Shown here one piece after another: positions 25,218 through 34,512 of a stretch of 64,000 bases of DNA. The notes beneath the pieces were generated by a model, which worked only from the letters and a program-made list of their open reading frames with translations, ran no database searches and was not told the origin of the DNA. Made by a program: the position numbers and the translations under genes. Source of the stretch: Aerococcus sp. Group 1 (GTDB taxonomy: Bacteria; Bacillota; Bacilli; Lactobacillales; Aerococcaceae). Each line of letters starts with the position of its first letter. The stretch's first letter is position 1. The DNA lies in contig NC_015278.1 in NCBI RefSeq assembly GCF_000193205.1, positions 1,736,001 to 1,800,000 of the forward strand, written 5' to 3'.

Positions 25218-27497
25218 ATGAAAACATCCCTGATAGGCTACCCTCGTGTAGGACGACTTAGAGAACTAAAATTTGCCACTGAAAAATATTTCCGCCAAGA
25301 AATTACCGCTGGCGAGCTAGAAGCAACCGCCCAAGCTATCCGTAAAGACCAATGGCTTAAGCAAGCTCAAGCAGGCATTGACTTTATTCCTGTTAATGAT
25401 TTTTCCTACTATGATAACCTCTTGGATGCTGCTTTCCAATTGAATATTATCCCTAAACGTTATCAAGATCTCGAGCTCTCTGCTCTCGATACTTATTTTG
25501 CCTTGGCTAAGGGCTATCAAGGACCAGCTGGAGACGTAAAAGCCCTAGCTATGAAGAAATGGTTTAATACCAACTACCACTACATTGTACCTGAGTTCGA
25601 TAAGGACACTGAAATTCGCTTCCACACTGAACGATTAAAGGCAATTATTGAAGAAGCCAAAACCTTGAAAATTAACGGCAAGGTGGTCTTCCCTGGGCCC
25701 TTCACCCTTTTAAAACTCTCGCGTTACCGCGGTCAAAGCCAAGCCCAAGATTTTCTAACTGGTCTTATTATTGCCTACCAAGACCTCGTAAAACTGCTTA
25801 ATAATGAAGAGGTCCAATGGTTGCAACTGGATGAGCCTTACCTAGTTCATGACTTAACTCATGAAGATATCAAACTATTCAAGGACCTCTACCAAGGCTT
25901 ACTCAGCCAAAAAGACCAAGTTAAAGTCTTAGTAAACACTTACTTTGGTGACGTTAGAGATGTCTATCAAGAACTCACCCACTTAGCAATTGATGGGATC
26001 GGTTTAGACTTTATTGAAGGGAAGAAGAGCCAGGAATTGGTTGAACACTACGGCTTCCCTAAAGATAAAACCCTCTTTTTAGGTTTAGTGAACGGGAAAA
26101 ATATTTGGCGCAATAACTACCAAAGTTCCCTAGTCCTGATTAAAGATCTTAAGAGCCAAGGAATTAACCTGGTCCTATCTACTTCCTGTTCCCTGCTTCA
26201 TGTGCCTTATAGCTTGGATAATGAAAGTGCCCTACCGGAAAAATACCAAAAGCATTTTGCCTTTGCTGAAGAGAAGCTTGGCGAATTAAACGACCTCAGT
26301 CAATTAATTGATACAGATTATAACAAAGATCCTCGTTTCCAAGCCAACCAAGACTTATTTACTGACCGTCCTGACAGTTATGATCCTAAAGTTCAAGAGC
26401 GTCTAGCTGCTATCCCCAAAGAAGCCTACCAACGCTCAATACCTTTCGATGAAAGAGAAAAAGCGCAAAAAGCATTCTTTAACTTACCTCTCTTTCCAAC
26501 AACAACTATCGGTTCTTTCCCTCAAACCAAGGAAGTTAAACTCAAGCGCAAGGCCTTTAAAAACGGTGAAATAAGCCAAGCGGACTATCAAAACTTCCTC
26601 AAAGAGAAAATTAAGGACTGCGTCCACCTGCAAGAAGACCTGGGTCTTGATGTTCTAGTCCACGGTGAATTTGAAAGAAATGACATGGTCGAATACTTTG
26701 GTGAACAGTTAAATGGAGTCTTATTCACTGAAAAAGCCTGGGTTCAGTCATATGGTACCCGCTGTGTCAAACCACCAATTATCTGGGGCGATGTATCACG
26801 GGCTCAATCAATGACTGTTTCCTGGTCAGTTTATGCCCAATCCCTCACCAAGAAACCAATGAAAGGGATGTTGACCGGTCCCGTAACTATCCTAAACTGG
26901 TCCTTCCCTCGAGAAGACATCAGCGTGAAAGACTCCACCTTGCAACTAGCTTTGGCTATCCGTGACGAAGTCCTTGATCTAGAGGCCAATGGTATCCGCA
27001 TTATCCAAGTCGATGAAGCCGCCCTACGGGAGAAACTTCCCCTTCGTCAAAGTGACTGGTATACAGAATACCTCGACTGGGCCATTCCAGCCTTCCGCCT
27101 CGTTCACAGTGGCTGCCATAAGGAAACCCAGATCCACACCCATATGTGTTATAGCGAATTCACCGATATCATCCCAGCAATCGATGCCATGGATGCTGAT
27201 GTCATTACCTTTGAGGCCTCACGTTCTAACTTAGAAATTCTGGATTCCTTAAAAGAAAATCATTTCACTACCGAAGTTGGTCCTGGTGTCTATGATATTC
27301 ATTCCCCACGGATCCCTAGTGTCAGTGAAATTAAGGAAGCCTTGGATAAAATGCTTCAAAAAGTTAAGCCTGAAAAACTTTGGGTCAATCCCGATTGCGG
27401 TTTAAAGACCCGGGGTGAAAAAGAAACCCAAGCCAGTCTTAAGCACTTAGTTCAAGCAACAAAGGAGTTGCGTCATGAAAACCAAGGAATTGTTTAA
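25218..27497 (+). CDS. metE: Cobalamin-independent methionine synthase
   Basis: A 759-residue enzyme that transfers the methyl group from 5-methyltetrahydrofolate (polyglutamate) to homocysteine. The start SLIGYPRVGRLRELKFATE, the centre TTTIGSFPQTKEVK and the zinc-site segments HTHMCYSEF and NPDCGLKTRG are all conserved. Length is normal for a two-barrel MetE. Its 3' end overlaps metF by 23 bases, so the two are co-translated. No cobalamin riboswitch is seen upstream, although the organism carries a B12 operon next door and MetE would be redundant if MetH is present. Confidence 0.97.
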   Translation: MKTSLIGYPRVGRLRELKFATEKYFRQEITAGELEATAQAIRKDQWLKQAQAGIDFIPVNDFSYYDNLLDAAFQLNIIPKRYQDLELSALDTYFALAKGYQGPAGDVKALAMKKWFNTNYHYIVPEFDKDTEIRFHTERLKAIIEEAKTLKINGKVVFPGPFTLLKLSRYRGQSQAQDFLTGLIIAYQDLVKLLNNEEVQWLQLDEPYLVHDLTHEDIKLFKDLYQGLLSQKDQVKVLVNTYFGDVRDVYQELTHLAIDGIGLDFIEGKKSQELVEHYGFPKDKTLFLGLVNGKNIWRNNYQSSLVLIKDLKSQGINLVLSTSCSLLHVPYSLDNESALPEKYQKHFAFAEEKLGELNDLSQLIDTDYNKDPRFQANQDLFTDRPDSYDPKVQERLAAIPKEAYQRSIPFDEREKAQKAFFNLPLFPTTTIGSFPQTKEVKLKRKAFKNGEISQADYQNFLKEKIKDCVHLQEDLGLDVLVHGEFERNDMVEYFGEQLNGVLFTEKAWVQSYGTRCVKPPIIWGDVSRAQSMTVSWSVYAQSLTKKPMKGMLTGPVTILNWSFPREDISVKDSTLQLALAIRDEVLDLEANGIRIIQVDEAALREKLPLRQSDWYTEYLDWAIPAFRLVHSGCHKETQIHTHMCYSEFTDIIPAIDAMDADVITFEASRSNLEILDSLKENHFTTEVGPGVYDIHSPRIPSVSEIKEALDKMLQKVKPEKLWVNPDCGLKTRGEKETQASLKHLVQATKELRHENQGIV

Positions 27498-28329
27498 GGG
27501 CAAGACCCTCTTCACTTATGAAGTCTTTCCGCCCAATGCTAAGTCATCCTCTGCCAGTATCTATAAAACCTTAGATGGTCTAAAAGAGCTTGATCCCGAT
27601 GCCATCAGCGTGACCTGCGGAGCCTTAGGTAGTGATAACCGCCTAAAAAGTATCGAAATTGCCTCTTTGATCAAAAACTATGGGATTGAAAGTGTTATTC
27701 ACCTGCCTTGCCTATATGAGACTCGGGCTAGTATCGATGAAAAATTAGCTGAATTAAAAGCAGCCAATATCGAAAATATCCTAGTCTTACGGGGTGACCC
27801 TAAACCTGGTCAAAGTCCTAAGGAAGACTTTCCCTATGCAGCTGACCTTATTCGCTACATCAAGTCAAAAGAGGACTTTAACCTCATTGCCGCCTGCTAC
27901 CCAGAAGGCCACGTGGATGCCCCCGACCCCATTACCGATATCCGCTATCTTAAAGAAAAAGTCGATGCCGGTAGTGACCAATTAATTAGCCAACTCTTCC
28001 TAGATAATGATTATTTTTATCGTTTCCTAGAACGGGCTGATTTAGCGGGCATCGATGTTCCTATTGAAGCTGGCATCATGCCAGTCACCAATAAAAAGCA
28101 AATTGAAAGCATGGCTCGGATTTGTGGCGTACAAATCCCCGATAAATTCCGCCGCGCTATGGAGAAATACCAAGACAACCCCCTAGCTCTACGCGATGCC
28201 GGTCTGGCCTATGCCATTGATCAAATCGTTGACCTGATTAGCCATGGCGTGGATGGGATCCACCTCTACACCATGAATAATCCCTACGTCGCTCGTTACA
28301 TCTACCAAGCCGTTAAAAATTTATTATAG
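27475..28329 (+). CDS. metF: 5,10-methylenetetrahydrofolate reductase
   Basis: A 284-residue FAD-dependent reductase that supplies the methyl donor for MetE. YEVFPPNAKSSSASI carries the catalytic glutamate of the family, followed by VTCGALGS, NILVLRGDP and AACYPEGH. The gene starts inside metE. A terminator follows within 10 bases. Length is typical of a short bacterial MetF. Confidence 0.94.
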   Translation: MKTKELFKGKTLFTYEVFPPNAKSSSASIYKTLDGLKELDPDAISVTCGALGSDNRLKSIEIASLIKNYGIESVIHLPCLYETRASIDEKLAELKAANIENILVLRGDPKPGQSPKEDFPYAADLIRYIKSKEDFNLIAACYPEGHVDAPDPITDIRYLKEKVDAGSDQLISQLFLDNDYFYRFLERADLAGIDVPIEAGIMPVTNKKQIESMARICGVQIPDKFRRAMEKYQDNPLALRDAGLAYAIDQIVDLISHGVDGIHLYTMNNPYVARYIYQAVKNLL

Positions 28330-28331
28330 AT

Positions 28332-28377
28332 ACTAAAAAGCCCTCCTGGCTCAACAAAAGAGCTAGGAGGGCTTAGT
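28332..28377. terminator. Bidirectional terminator between metF and arcC
   Basis: An inverted repeat whose core is AAGCCCTCCT...AGGAGGGCTT, extended by ACTAA/TTAGT, lies between the stops of convergent metF and arcC. Confidence 0.85.
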
Positions 28378-28386
28378 TATTGTTTT

Positions 28387-29313
28387 TTATTTAATTAAGG
28401 TACCATTTTGACCTTTAATACCTTCTTCAGCTTTTTCTAAGGAGGTGATAATGGCTTGATTACCTGGTTTTGATTCCACAAAGCCTAGGGCAGCCTCAAT
28501 TTTTGGCTTCATTGAGCCTTCAGCAAACTCACCGGCTTCAGTATACTCTTTGGCTTGGTCGACAGTCAATTCATCCAGCCATTCTTCATTTTCTTTACCA
28601 AAGTGGATTGCCACTTTTTCTACCGCGGTTAAAATAATCAACAAATCAGCTTCAACGAGTTCAGCTAATTTAGCGCTTGAAAAATCTTTATCAATGACAG
28701 CTGGAACCCCGTCATAACCGTCTTCTGCTTCAACTACTGGTATGCCACCACCACCGGCAGCAACAATAATGTTACCTTGGTCAAAAGCATCTTGGATAAA
28801 ATCCTTTTCAACAATATCAATAGGCTTAGGTGACGCCACCACCCGACGATAACCCCGACCTGCATCTTCTTTCACTGCAAATCCTTTGTCACTTAGGGCT
28901 TGAGCTTCCTCTTCACTATAGAAAGCGCCAATCGGTTTAGTTGGATTATCAAAGGCTGGATCATCCTTATCTACCACAACTTGAGTAATCACTGATGCAA
29001 CAGCTTTGTCAACACCACGTTTATTTAACTCATTTTCAATGGCATTTTGCAAATGAAAGCCAATATAACCTTGACTCATAGCCCCACATTCAGGGAATGG
29101 CATTTCAGGTGTGCCGGCATCACTTTTTGCAGAAACGTCCATAGCAAGGTTAATCATACCAACTTGCGGTCCATTTCCATGGGAAACGATAATTTCATTG
29201 CCCGCTTCAATTAAATCAACAATGGATTGGGCAGTTGTTTTTACTGCTTCTTTTTGTTCATTTGGAGTACTTCCTAGGGCGTTACCACCCAAAGCTAATA
29301 CTATCTTACTCAT
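28387..29313 (-). CDS. arcC: Carbamate kinase
   Basis: A 308-residue amino-acid-kinase-fold enzyme that makes ATP from carbamoyl phosphate and ADP. LALGGNALGS, VSHGNGPQVGM and the AAGGGGIPVVE loop are conserved, and GRGYRRVVASPKP is typical of the catabolic form. It is the last gene of the arcB cluster. Together with arcB it turns citrulline phosphorolysis into ATP. An arginine deiminase gene is not present in the window. Confidence 0.96.
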   Translation of the reverse strand: MSKIVLALGGNALGSTPNEQKEAVKTTAQSIVDLIEAGNEIIVSHGNGPQVGMINLAMDVSAKSDAGTPEMPFPECGAMSQGYIGFHLQNAIENELNKRGVDKAVASVITQVVVDKDDPAFDNPTKPIGAFYSEEEAQALSDKGFAVKEDAGRGYRRVVASPKPIDIVEKDFIQDAFDQGNIIVAAGGGGIPVVEAEDGYDGVPAVIDKDFSSAKLAELVEADLLIILTAVEKVAIHFGKENEEWLDELTVDQAKEYTEAGEFAEGSMKPKIEAALGFVESKPGNQAIITSLEKAEEGIKGQNGTLIK

Positions 29314-29432
29314 ATTTTTCCTCCATTCTATTAAGACTCTTCCCTTTCAGTCCCTTTTTCAAAAAATTTCAGATGTGTTAATGCTTAAGTTACAAAGCGC
29401 TAATCTTCCAACTCAGTAGCTGCCTTTACGAC

Positions 29433-30524
29433 TTAAAGGGCACTACCAATATTCCGTAAGAAGTCTTGAACGTTGGTGACAATAGAAACTGCAGTTAGAG
29501 AGCCACGGTCAGCCAATTTATCTACCGCAAATTCTTGGACGTCAACGGTATATAAGAATACCGGTCTGACTGTATCACCAAAACGGTTGTAGGAAGGCGT
29601 CATATTCCCAGTTGCAATGGTGAAGAGAATCGCTGACATAGCAATCATGGTTGAAGTTTTACGCATGTGAGAACGCATTTCATTTTGGGCATCATAGACA
29701 TTATCGATGCTTTCAGGTAAACCGAAACGGTCACGGATGGTTCCAGCTAAAACAACTGGTACATCTTGTTCAATAGCTGCCTTCATGAAGCCATCTTTAA
29801 CTTCACCAGATTCAACTAATTTCTTAGTTGAGCCATAGCGGCGAGCGCGGTTGATAGTGGCATACATATTGTGGTAGGTATTCTGTTCTTGGGTAAAGGT
29901 TTCTTGGCCCCAAGTGGTATCAAACATGCCTTGCTCTAAGTCAAAGGCAGCAGTTTCTGTCCCACAGAAGACGGCATTAACATAGCCTTCATTAATAATC
30001 TTGGCTAAAGCATCACGGGAATCACGGTCTAAAACTGTAGCAGTTCCTAAAATTAAGGTCACATAACCATGTTCAGCTTCCCGCTCATGCTCTAAGAGTT
30101 CATAGAGATTGTCATAATCCATAGAAAAAGCAGTCTCACGAGAACGCCCTTCACGGAAGGCAAAAGTATCCGCATCAACAGCTGCTTCTTGGAAACCTTC
30201 AGTCCAAACATAGATCCCTTCGGAAGCATCTTCTGTCCGTCCAACAACGACCTTATCACCCTTCTTAAGGTTTCTAAACTCGATTACATCGATATATTCC
30301 TTACCAGGTTCATCATGGGCCACTGCGACGGTGTCCATTCGGGATTGCTCAGCCAATACCCATTTGTCATTGATTTTAAAATATTCTGGATAAATGGATA
30401 AGGCATGGTAGTTTCTAGGACTAAGACCATCTTCTACTACTTCAACTAACTTAGCATTGGGTGCGTTTTTCAAAAATTCTTGGTCAAAATCTGGATGATG
30501 AAATTTAGCAATCTTAAATGTCAT
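29433..30524 (-). CDS. Ornithine cyclodeaminase-like protein (LOR/SDH family, TIGR00300), diverged paralogue
   Basis: A 363-residue member of the LOR/SDH-type family, which includes archaeal ornithine cyclodeaminase and the C-terminal domain of cyanobacterial AgrE/ArgZ. It is unrelated to the Mu-crystallin-type enzyme. Compared with its neighbour, conserved segments are altered: GTETAAFDLEQG in place of GNAMTTHDLEGG, and AGTIRDRFGLPES in place of SGSIRDDGPLPEV. It does keep a GNMTPS segment that the neighbour lacks. The start at 30524 has GGGAGAG at suitable spacing and overlaps the upstream paralogue by 11 bases. It is likely a partner subunit, perhaps regulatory. Confidence 0.78.
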   Translation of the reverse strand: MTFKIAKFHHPDFDQEFLKNAPNAKLVEVVEDGLSPRNYHALSIYPEYFKINDKWVLAEQSRMDTVAVAHDEPGKEYIDVIEFRNLKKGDKVVVGRTEDASEGIYVWTEGFQEAAVDADTFAFREGRSRETAFSMDYDNLYELLEHEREAEHGYVTLILGTATVLDRDSRDALAKIINEGYVNAVFCGTETAAFDLEQGMFDTTWGQETFTQEQNTYHNMYATINRARRYGSTKKLVESGEVKDGFMKAAIEQDVPVVLAGTIRDRFGLPESIDNVYDAQNEMRSHMRKTSTMIAMSAILFTIATGNMTPSYNRFGDTVRPVFLYTVDVQEFAVDKLADRGSLTAVSIVTNVQDFLRNIGSAL

Positions 30525-31695
30525 TTTCCAACTCTCCCTTCGCTGCGTCTTCATTGTTTTCTACTTCAACAGTTTCGTACTCCTCGTCTTCAACAGCCTT
30601 AGCCATTTCTCCTTGGGCAGGTGTTACTAAAGCTTTTTCACAGGCGACACAGAAGTCTTGAACGTTAGTCACCATTGGGTGGTAAGCCATGTATTCTCTG
30701 GCAGCCCCAACCTTGTTCACCACGTTTTCAGTGATATCAATGGTATAGAAATAAACGGGGCGAACCTTACCATCATCGCCCACTTTGTAGCTTGAAGCCA
30801 AGGAGGCTACTGAATTCGAATGCAACATGGTCGCAATACAAATAATCAGAGTTGCTTCATTTAAAATTTTCTTAGTTTCAGTCAGAGCCTGGCTGGTTGA
30901 GCCAATCACTTCTGGTAGTGGACCATCATCACGAATGGAACCAGACAGAACAATTGGAATATCCATCTCGGTTAGGGCTTTAATAATTCCGTCCTTAACG
31001 TTACCGGCATCATTAAAGTTTTTAATCGATCCTGCTGTCCGGACTTCATTTAAGAGGTCTAAGTGGTTGTAGTGTCCCATTGGTGCATTTTCTTGGGTAT
31101 AAATATTTTGCCCCAGAGCAGTATTTAAGAAACCACCTTCCAGGTCATGGGTGGTCATGGCGTTCCCACCTAAGAGACTATGAATATAGCCATTTTCAGC
31201 TAGGTGAACTAAGGCGTTCCGAGTGTCGTGGTCGAAAACAACTGCTGGCCCCAATACCCAGGAAATATGACCGCCATTATTCTTCTCATGTTCCATAATG
31301 TCAAAAAGTTTGTCGTAGTCTTGTGAGAATGAGGTTTCTACTGAAACACTACGTTGGGAATAAATGTCTTCTGGAAAGCCTTCTTTATAAACTAAGATGC
31401 CTTGTGACCCATCAGTGGTCGATCCAGAAATAATTTTGTCACCGGCTTTCACATCACGCATCTCCCGAATAACAATATCATCATCTTCAACTACTGCCAC
31501 ACAGTTTAATGAGTTATATTTAGGTAAAATCCATTCTTCCCCTAACTTATAAAAGGTTGGTAAATGGGTGGTTAAATAAAAGCTATCAGGTAAAACGCCA
31601 TCACTTTCAGCTTCCTCGTAAGTCACACTTGGCATTTCTTGATATTTTGCTTCTTGGAAATCAGGAAATTTTAATTCTGGTATCTTATAAGCCAT
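30514..31695 (-). CDS. Ornithine cyclodeaminase-like protein (LOR/SDH family, TIGR00300), more canonical paralogue
   Basis: A 393-residue protein of the family that converts ornithine to proline and ammonia with bound NAD. It has GGNAMTTHDLEG near residue 176, HYNHLDLLNEVRTAGSI, and SGSIRDDGPLPEV near residue 252, close to the AgrE C-terminal domain. A short acidic tail (about 25 residues rich in E and D) ends it and is not shared with the neighbour. It lies between the ClpB-like ATPase gene and its own diverged copy. Ornithine from the arcB reaction would be its natural substrate. Confidence 0.8.
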   Translation of the reverse strand: MAYKIPELKFPDFQEAKYQEMPSVTYEEAESDGVLPDSFYLTTHLPTFYKLGEEWILPKYNSLNCVAVVEDDDIVIREMRDVKAGDKIISGSTTDGSQGILVYKEGFPEDIYSQRSVSVETSFSQDYDKLFDIMEHEKNNGGHISWVLGPAVVFDHDTRNALVHLAENGYIHSLLGGNAMTTHDLEGGFLNTALGQNIYTQENAPMGHYNHLDLLNEVRTAGSIKNFNDAGNVKDGIIKALTEMDIPIVLSGSIRDDGPLPEVIGSTSQALTETKKILNEATLIICIATMLHSNSVASLASSYKVGDDGKVRPVYFYTIDITENVVNKVGAAREYMAYHPMVTNVQDFCVACEKALVTPAQGEMAKAVEDEEYETVEVENNEDAAKGELENDI

Positions 31696-31736
31696 TATCT
31701 CTTCCTCCTTGTTAATTTTAACGATGTCTTTTTACT

Positions 31737-34295
31737 TTAATTATCTTGCTTGCCATTCTCCTGCTGGTAGTCAATGTGAACTAGCCGATCACCACCCTTT
31801 GCTTGACTAAGTTCTATGTTGGTAAATGCTGGTAGTTGATCATTAAGACGTAGTTGGGCAATTGGCGTAGTGATTTCACTCTCCATCAATTGGGAGAGAT
31901 CATTGGCACTATGACGATCTAAGTCATTCACCAAATAATTCGCCAAGCTCTTGACTAATTCATCTTGATAGCTTAGTTTAATCTGATTATCTTTTAGGAG
32001 TTTGGCTAAGCGATCCAACTCTAATTGAATAAGAGCTTCCATCTCACTTTTATCAAATAGCTGTAAGTAGTAAACGGCATCAAAATCACTTAGCGATTGT
32101 CCATTCACCCGCTTGCTTACTTGTTTTTGATAATCCGCATTCCCATCTAAAGTCAGGGTAGCGATAATCACTGTGTTAGAGAAATCAACATCCCGACTTT
32201 TATTGTCGCGAATTTGACCACTAGCAACTATTTGCTTGATCAAAGCAAAGATATCCGGATGGGCATAGTCAATATTTTCTAACAAAACAACTGAATAGGG
32301 GCGGGTTCGAATTTGTTCAGTTAAATGGTTATTCGATTCATAACCAATATAACCTGGTGGTGATCCAATCAATTTGGTATTGGAAGAGGCATCTCTAAAT
32401 TCACTCATGTCTAAAGCGATAAGATGTTCTTCACCTCCAAATAGCGCCTGAGCAATTAATCTTGCCAGATAGGTTTTTCCGGTCCCCGACTCCCCTGCTA
32501 GTATCAAAGAAAGCAAGGGCTTGGCTTGATTAAATAAGCCCGACCGACTCTGGGTAACCAGACTAATGATTTTGTCGATTAAATCATCTGCACCAACAAA
32601 ATTTTCCCGCAGGTCACTTTCAATTTTAGCAATTTGAGCAGCAGGATCTGATTCCATTTCTGCTTTAGGCATATGGGCTAACTGGGCAACAACTTCGTGA
32701 ATTTCATTGATTCCCACATCTGCCGATACATTATAGTAGGGAGTACTTTGTTCAAGTTCTTCTAAATCGGCCTTGGTACTTTTCTCTTCAGCTAAATAAG
32801 CACTCATTTTATCTAGATCCCGCTCATATTGGGCTTCCATTTTTTGTTGGTTCAGGGTTTCTAACTCACCCTTCAAGCGAGTGATTTCTTGGATGCGGTC
32901 TTTTTCTTTATGGTAATTCGCTAATTCTTGGTCGAGTAGCTTTTCTTGCTCAGCTACCTGTTCCATTAATTCTTTGAAACGGTATTGGCTGACCTGATCA
33001 CTTTCATTTTTTAAGCGGGCCGCTTCAGTTTCCATTTTATTGAGTTCAGCCTCAAGATCTTGAATCTTTTCAGGCAATTCATCCGTATACATTCTCACCA
33101 TGGCCGAAGCTTCATCCAGAATATCGACAGCGACATCAGGCAACTTGCGGTTGGGTAGGTAACGTTTAGACAAACGGACAGCTTCCACTAAGGCAGGGTC
33201 TTTAATATTGACCTGGTGGAAAGATTCATATTTAGACTGGATTCCTCGCAAAATGGACAAGGTGGCCGCTTCTGAAGGTTCTTCAATGAGCACCTTTTGA
33301 AAACGTCGGTCTAGCGCCAGGTCTTTTTCGATGTAGAGTTTATACTCATCGGTCGTTGTCGCACCAATAGTCAAAATCTCTCCCCGCGCTAACATAGGTT
33401 TAAGGATGTTTGAGGTATCCATGGACCCTGAACTATTTCCAGCGCCAACAATATTATGAAGTTCATCAATAAAGAGAATGATGCGTCCCTTAGAATCCTT
33501 GATGATACCAAGGACTTCTTCCAAGCGCTCCTCAAAGTCACCCCGATATTTAGCTCCTGAAATTAGGGAGGTAATATTTAAGGCAAAAATAATTCGATTC
33601 TTTAACTTATCTGGCACTCGGCCTTGAACAATCCGTTGAGCTAAACCCTCAACAATAGCAGTCTTCCCTACGCCCGCCTCCCCAATCAACACAGGGTTGT
33701 TTTTTATCCGCCGGGATAGGATTCGAATCACGCTACGCGTTTCCTGATCACGGCCAATAATGGGGTCAAGGCGACCTTCAATAGCTTCTTGGGTAAGATT
33801 ACGTCCGTACTTGAGTAATTGTTTCAAGTCTGCCTTAGAAATACCTTCTTGAAACTTATCAGTCTCTCTTTTAGCCATAGCCTGTTCATAGAAGTCGGCA
33901 GTGATCTCAAAGAGGGCTAATAATTTAGCACTAGCAAAATCTTCGTCTTTCATTAGTGCTAAGAAAAGATGGTCTAAGGACACCCGGCTTTCAAACTGGG
34001 CACGCGACACTTGCTCGCTAATCAAAAGCAAACGCTGGTAATTTCGGCTAATGTAAAGATTTTTAACCCCTTTAGGGCTCCGTAATTTATCCACTGCGGT
34101 ATCCACTTGTTCTTTGAGTGGCCCCAGAATGATTCCCTGGTCGGTCAATAATTTAATCACCGAATTTTCATCTTGGTCTAAAATCGCCTTGAGCAAATGG
34201 AGTTCAGTGACTTCGCTGTGCTTTTTATTTATGGCTAAGTTTTGTGCTTCTTTAAGCACCTGCATGGCTTCCTGAGAATACTTTTCTGTGTTCAT
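31737..34295 (-). CDS. ClpB/ClpC-like double AAA+ ATPase with degenerate second ATPase domain
   Basis: An 852-residue Hsp100-type protein with a Clp N-domain (1-140), AAA1 with GEAGVGKT (205-212) and ILFIDE (273-278), a long coiled-coil middle domain (about 405-515), and AAA2 with GESGTGKT (601-608). In AAA2 the Walker B reads VVLLENID where the family has VILLDEIE. The DE pair is lost, and the usual sensor asparagine after it also looks absent. The pore segment GSPPGYIGY is kept. Most ClpB proteins are autonomous heat-shock genes, so a copy inside an amino-acid catabolic cluster is unusual. It lacks a clear ClpP-binding loop. A strong AGGAGGGAGG ribosome site is present. Confidence 0.85.
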   Translation of the reverse strand: MNTEKYSQEAMQVLKEAQNLAINKKHSEVTELHLLKAILDQDENSVIKLLTDQGIILGPLKEQVDTAVDKLRSPKGVKNLYISRNYQRLLLISEQVSRAQFESRVSLDHLFLALMKDEDFASAKLLALFEITADFYEQAMAKRETDKFQEGISKADLKQLLKYGRNLTQEAIEGRLDPIIGRDQETRSVIRILSRRIKNNPVLIGEAGVGKTAIVEGLAQRIVQGRVPDKLKNRIIFALNITSLISGAKYRGDFEERLEEVLGIIKDSKGRIILFIDELHNIVGAGNSSGSMDTSNILKPMLARGEILTIGATTTDEYKLYIEKDLALDRRFQKVLIEEPSEAATLSILRGIQSKYESFHQVNIKDPALVEAVRLSKRYLPNRKLPDVAVDILDEASAMVRMYTDELPEKIQDLEAELNKMETEAARLKNESDQVSQYRFKELMEQVAEQEKLLDQELANYHKEKDRIQEITRLKGELETLNQQKMEAQYERDLDKMSAYLAEEKSTKADLEELEQSTPYYNVSADVGINEIHEVVAQLAHMPKAEMESDPAAQIAKIESDLRENFVGADDLIDKIISLVTQSRSGLFNQAKPLLSLILAGESGTGKTYLARLIAQALFGGEEHLIALDMSEFRDASSNTKLIGSPPGYIGYESNNHLTEQIRTRPYSVVLLENIDYAHPDIFALIKQIVASGQIRDNKSRDVDFSNTVIIATLTLDGNADYQKQVSKRVNGQSLSDFDAVYYLQLFDKSEMEALIQLELDRLAKLLKDNQIKLSYQDELVKSLANYLVNDLDRHSANDLSQLMESEITTPIAQLRLNDQLPAFTNIELSQAKGGDRLVHIDYQQENGKQDN

Positions 34296-34512
34296 TTCCT
34301 CCCTCCTTTCTACATTTCTTACTAAGCTAAATTACTCGTTTATTTATAATTTACTATAAAAATATATTTTTATTAAGCGATTTCATTTTAACTTTCTCCT
34401 AGTTCGCTTTTATTAAGGCTATTTATATACAAAAGACAATATTTCTTATTCTTTTTTACTTTATCCAAAGTAAGAGAAAGTATAGTTTCTTAACTAAATT
34501 TAACGATACACA

